Position numbers and translations under genes: made by a program. A stretch of DNA of 14,177 nt. It comes from Candidatus Poribacteria bacterium (GTDB lineage: Bacteria > Poribacteria > WGA-4E > DTYX01). Positions 14,158-14,177 of the stretch are shown piece after piece; the stretch's first letter is position 1; every line of letters starts with the position of its first letter. Location of the stretch: NCBI GenBank assembly GCA_012961655.1, contig DTYX01001057.1, positions 1 to 14,177 of the forward strand, given 5' to 3'. The notes under the pieces are model-generated. The model did no database searches, was not told where the DNA came from, and worked only from the letters and a program-made list of their open reading frames with translations.

Positions 14158-14177
14158 ACAGACTTTAATCGGATAAC

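Overview
The window looks like chromosome from an uncultured bacterium, most plausibly Candidatus Poribacteria or a close relative. The main pointer is the C-terminal domain of the 7541-9019 protein, whose start QNFPNPFNPETWIPYQL I associate with secreted proteins of that lineage. Cohesin and dockerin modules outside a cellulosome, a cohesin-PKD protein, a LamG protein and a CRTAC1-like FG-GAP/ASPIC lipoprotein fit the same picture. This assignment rests on recognition, not on a search.

Layout: the left third is housekeeping on the minus strand, with hisF (155-961, histidine biosynthesis) and lon (1051-3414, ATP-dependent protease). The 456-base gap after lon holds lon's likely promoter, a 39-codon relic of a MNT-type nucleotidyltransferase, and the promoter of a plus-strand gene. 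That gene (3892-4992) joins the start of an ECF sigma factor to a complete S58/P1 family peptidase. It converges on an isochorismatase-fold cysteine hydrolase (5014-5763, minus).

The middle holds a LamG-domain secreted protein interrupted by one in-frame TGA (5851-6612, minus). It is divergent from rimI (6764-7312, plus), and the two share a compact two-promoter region. Two secreted plus-strand proteins follow. The first (7541-9019) has cohesin-dockerin-cohesin modules and a sorting domain, behind a leader able to form three hairpins. The second (9196-10866) has cohesin-PKD-PKD plus an unassigned C-terminal domain. Each is followed by a likely terminator.

The right third is on the minus strand: a seven-bladed CRTAC1-like lipoprotein (12339-14015), then an uncharacterised 342-residue protein whose end resembles a PIN domain (11224-12252). 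Downstream lies a 26-codon relic of an ASPIC domain that closely matches the lipoprotein gene.

Common threads: most of the right two thirds encodes envelope or extracellular proteins with calcium-binding and adhesion modules, able to interact through cohesin-dockerin pairing. Two of them, with unrelated domains, end in the same short TWG(K/R)IK tail, a candidate uncharacterised C-terminal signal. Relics, heptamer repeats and REP-like palindromes show a genome with much small-scale rearrangement. I see no phage, transposase, CRISPR array or RNA gene.
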